Assembly (NCBI GenBank): GCA_008508345.1 | Contig: QNGE01000917.1 | Location: 129,363-193,362, forward strand | Direction: 5' to 3' | Length of the DNA stretch: 64,000 nt | DNA from: Paragonimus westermani | Lineage: Eukaryota; Platyhelminthes; Trematoda; Plagiorchiida; Troglotrematidae | Part shown: positions 63,086 to 64,000 of the stretch, piece by piece | Layout of the letters: each line of letters opens with the position of its first letter | Numbering within the stretch: position 1 is the stretch's first letter | Position numbers and translations under genes: made by a program | Notes under the pieces: model-generated | The model's database searches: none | The model's input: only the letters and a program-made list of their open reading frames with translations | Told to the model about the DNA's origin: nothing

Positions 63086-64000
63086 GTAAGTATTTTAAGT
63101 AATCCGGAAATCAGTTGTTTGTTTTGTCCATGAAAATTAATGATCTGTGTTGGCTGAACAACCAGAAAATTGTGTGATAGGATCCGGGGATATCAGACTG
63201 GTGATTATGTGACAGATTTGACCAAGTTCGCCATAACAGTCTAGCTAAACTCTAGAAGATCCGGGCCACCCTAGTGATCTGACGCACATTTTCAGGATGT
63301 CATTGCATCATTATCAGAAAACCACTGCCTCTGGAAATCAGACACATCTTCAGAGCACCCTGGAAGTAACATAACTCCATGTTTCGGAGGTTACGAGCTG
63401 AACCATGCGTTTGCATCATATCGCTTTGTATTAGCCTGAATCACACCTCAATTTGCACGTACTCCAATACACCGTTCACATTATTCACACAAACTCAGGA
63501 AGCGATGCAGACGCAAGTCACACTCAATCAAGATTTATATACTAAATTGATCAGTTTCTTGTCGGTACACTTGTTATAATCCATAATTAACCTTAATGAG
63601 TGAAATGTCGACGAAAATGAAGGTTATTATGCCAGTTCCTGAAAAGCTGAATCTGGATGAGTATAATCCATCTAAGTTTTTCACTTCACACGCTTGTTAC
63701 GGATATTGTTTAACGCTTCAAGAATGTCCTGGTTCACTCGGTAACAAATCAAAAATTTGCAACAGAGTGAGCCCTTACTTGGTTTGATTCTGCTACCTTG
63801 ACTTGTTGGTCAGGCTCATACAGTAGATCGATCCAGTGGACTATGGTGACTTGAACATCGGTCCTTCTAGGTGGAGCCCTGTCAAACACGTCAAAGGTGA
63901 GAAGTCAGACAAAAAGCAGTTGTAGTCATAGGGGTCTACATCACACTGTTGACAGCACTGAAATTCTTAGATAGTAAAACACAAACTTACGAGAACACTA
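63086..64000. other. 3' end of window, exon-like segments but no recognised gene
   Basis: Two segments look somewhat exon-like. At 63296-63360, after acceptor CACATTTTCAG, a hydrophilic frame (QKTTASGNQTHLQSTLE) runs to a gtaaca donor. At 63596-63769 an ATG-started frame of 58 codons (MSEMSTKMKVIMPVPEKL at its start) ends at a donor, CAACAGA|gtgagc. Neither resembles a family I know, and neither fits the phase of the other candidates. They may belong to the 3' part of the MRL gene or to a new gene, or be chance. Confidence 0.25.

Overview
The window looks like nuclear DNA of a flatworm, most probably a digenean fluke. It is AT-leaning, has long introns (0.4 to about 11 kb) with GT-AG ends, and carries decayed LINE, Ty3/gypsy and Penelope-like (PLE) elements of kinds common in trematode genomes. 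No bacterial-style operon or dense coding is present. The organism call is an inference from gene style and repeats, not from a species-specific match.

The one gene I can support is a plus-strand member of the MRL family (MIG-10 / RIAM / lamellipodin, vertebrate RAPH1 and APBB1IP; fly Pico). It runs from about 18.3 kb to at least 57.9 kb. Eleven exons can be joined with consistent phases: an N-terminal exon with a possible start ATG at 18273, a short coiled-coil exon, two Ser/Pro-rich exons, a short linker exon, two exons making a Ras-association (RA) domain, a linker exon, and three exons making a pleckstrin-homology (PH) domain. One extra short exon (36443-36503) is needed to keep phase between 26198 and 37645 and is only a candidate. 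With it, the visible coding length is 679 codons. The 3' end of the gene, where MRL proteins carry proline-rich Ena/VASP and profilin sites, lies beyond the last sure exon and was not found with confidence.

The first 18 kb hold no recognisable gene. They contain a (CA)15 microsatellite, weak tRNA-like (SINE-type) pieces, and a frameshifted Ty3/gypsy reverse-transcriptase fragment near 11.4-11.6 kb with a possible integrase tail near 15.7 kb. The first intron of the MRL gene holds the 3' part of a non-LTR reverse transcriptase (about 19.76-20.13 kb), broken by TGA codons where the family has Trp. The 11 kb intron holds a tRNA-like element with a perfect T-arm at 27.39 kb.

The last 3 kb (61.0-62.6 kb) hold the most structured mobile DNA. 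A plus-strand PLE shows a reverse-transcriptase motif at about 61.23 kb and a GIY-YIG endonuclease at 62.04-62.37 kb. Between these lies a minus-strand PLE 3' end (endonuclease C-terminus plus 3' UTR, about 61.35-61.91 kb). The two copies are head to head, and their 3' UTRs form an inverted repeat. A hammerhead-like motif of the PLE type lies at 61.04-61.07 kb on the minus strand.
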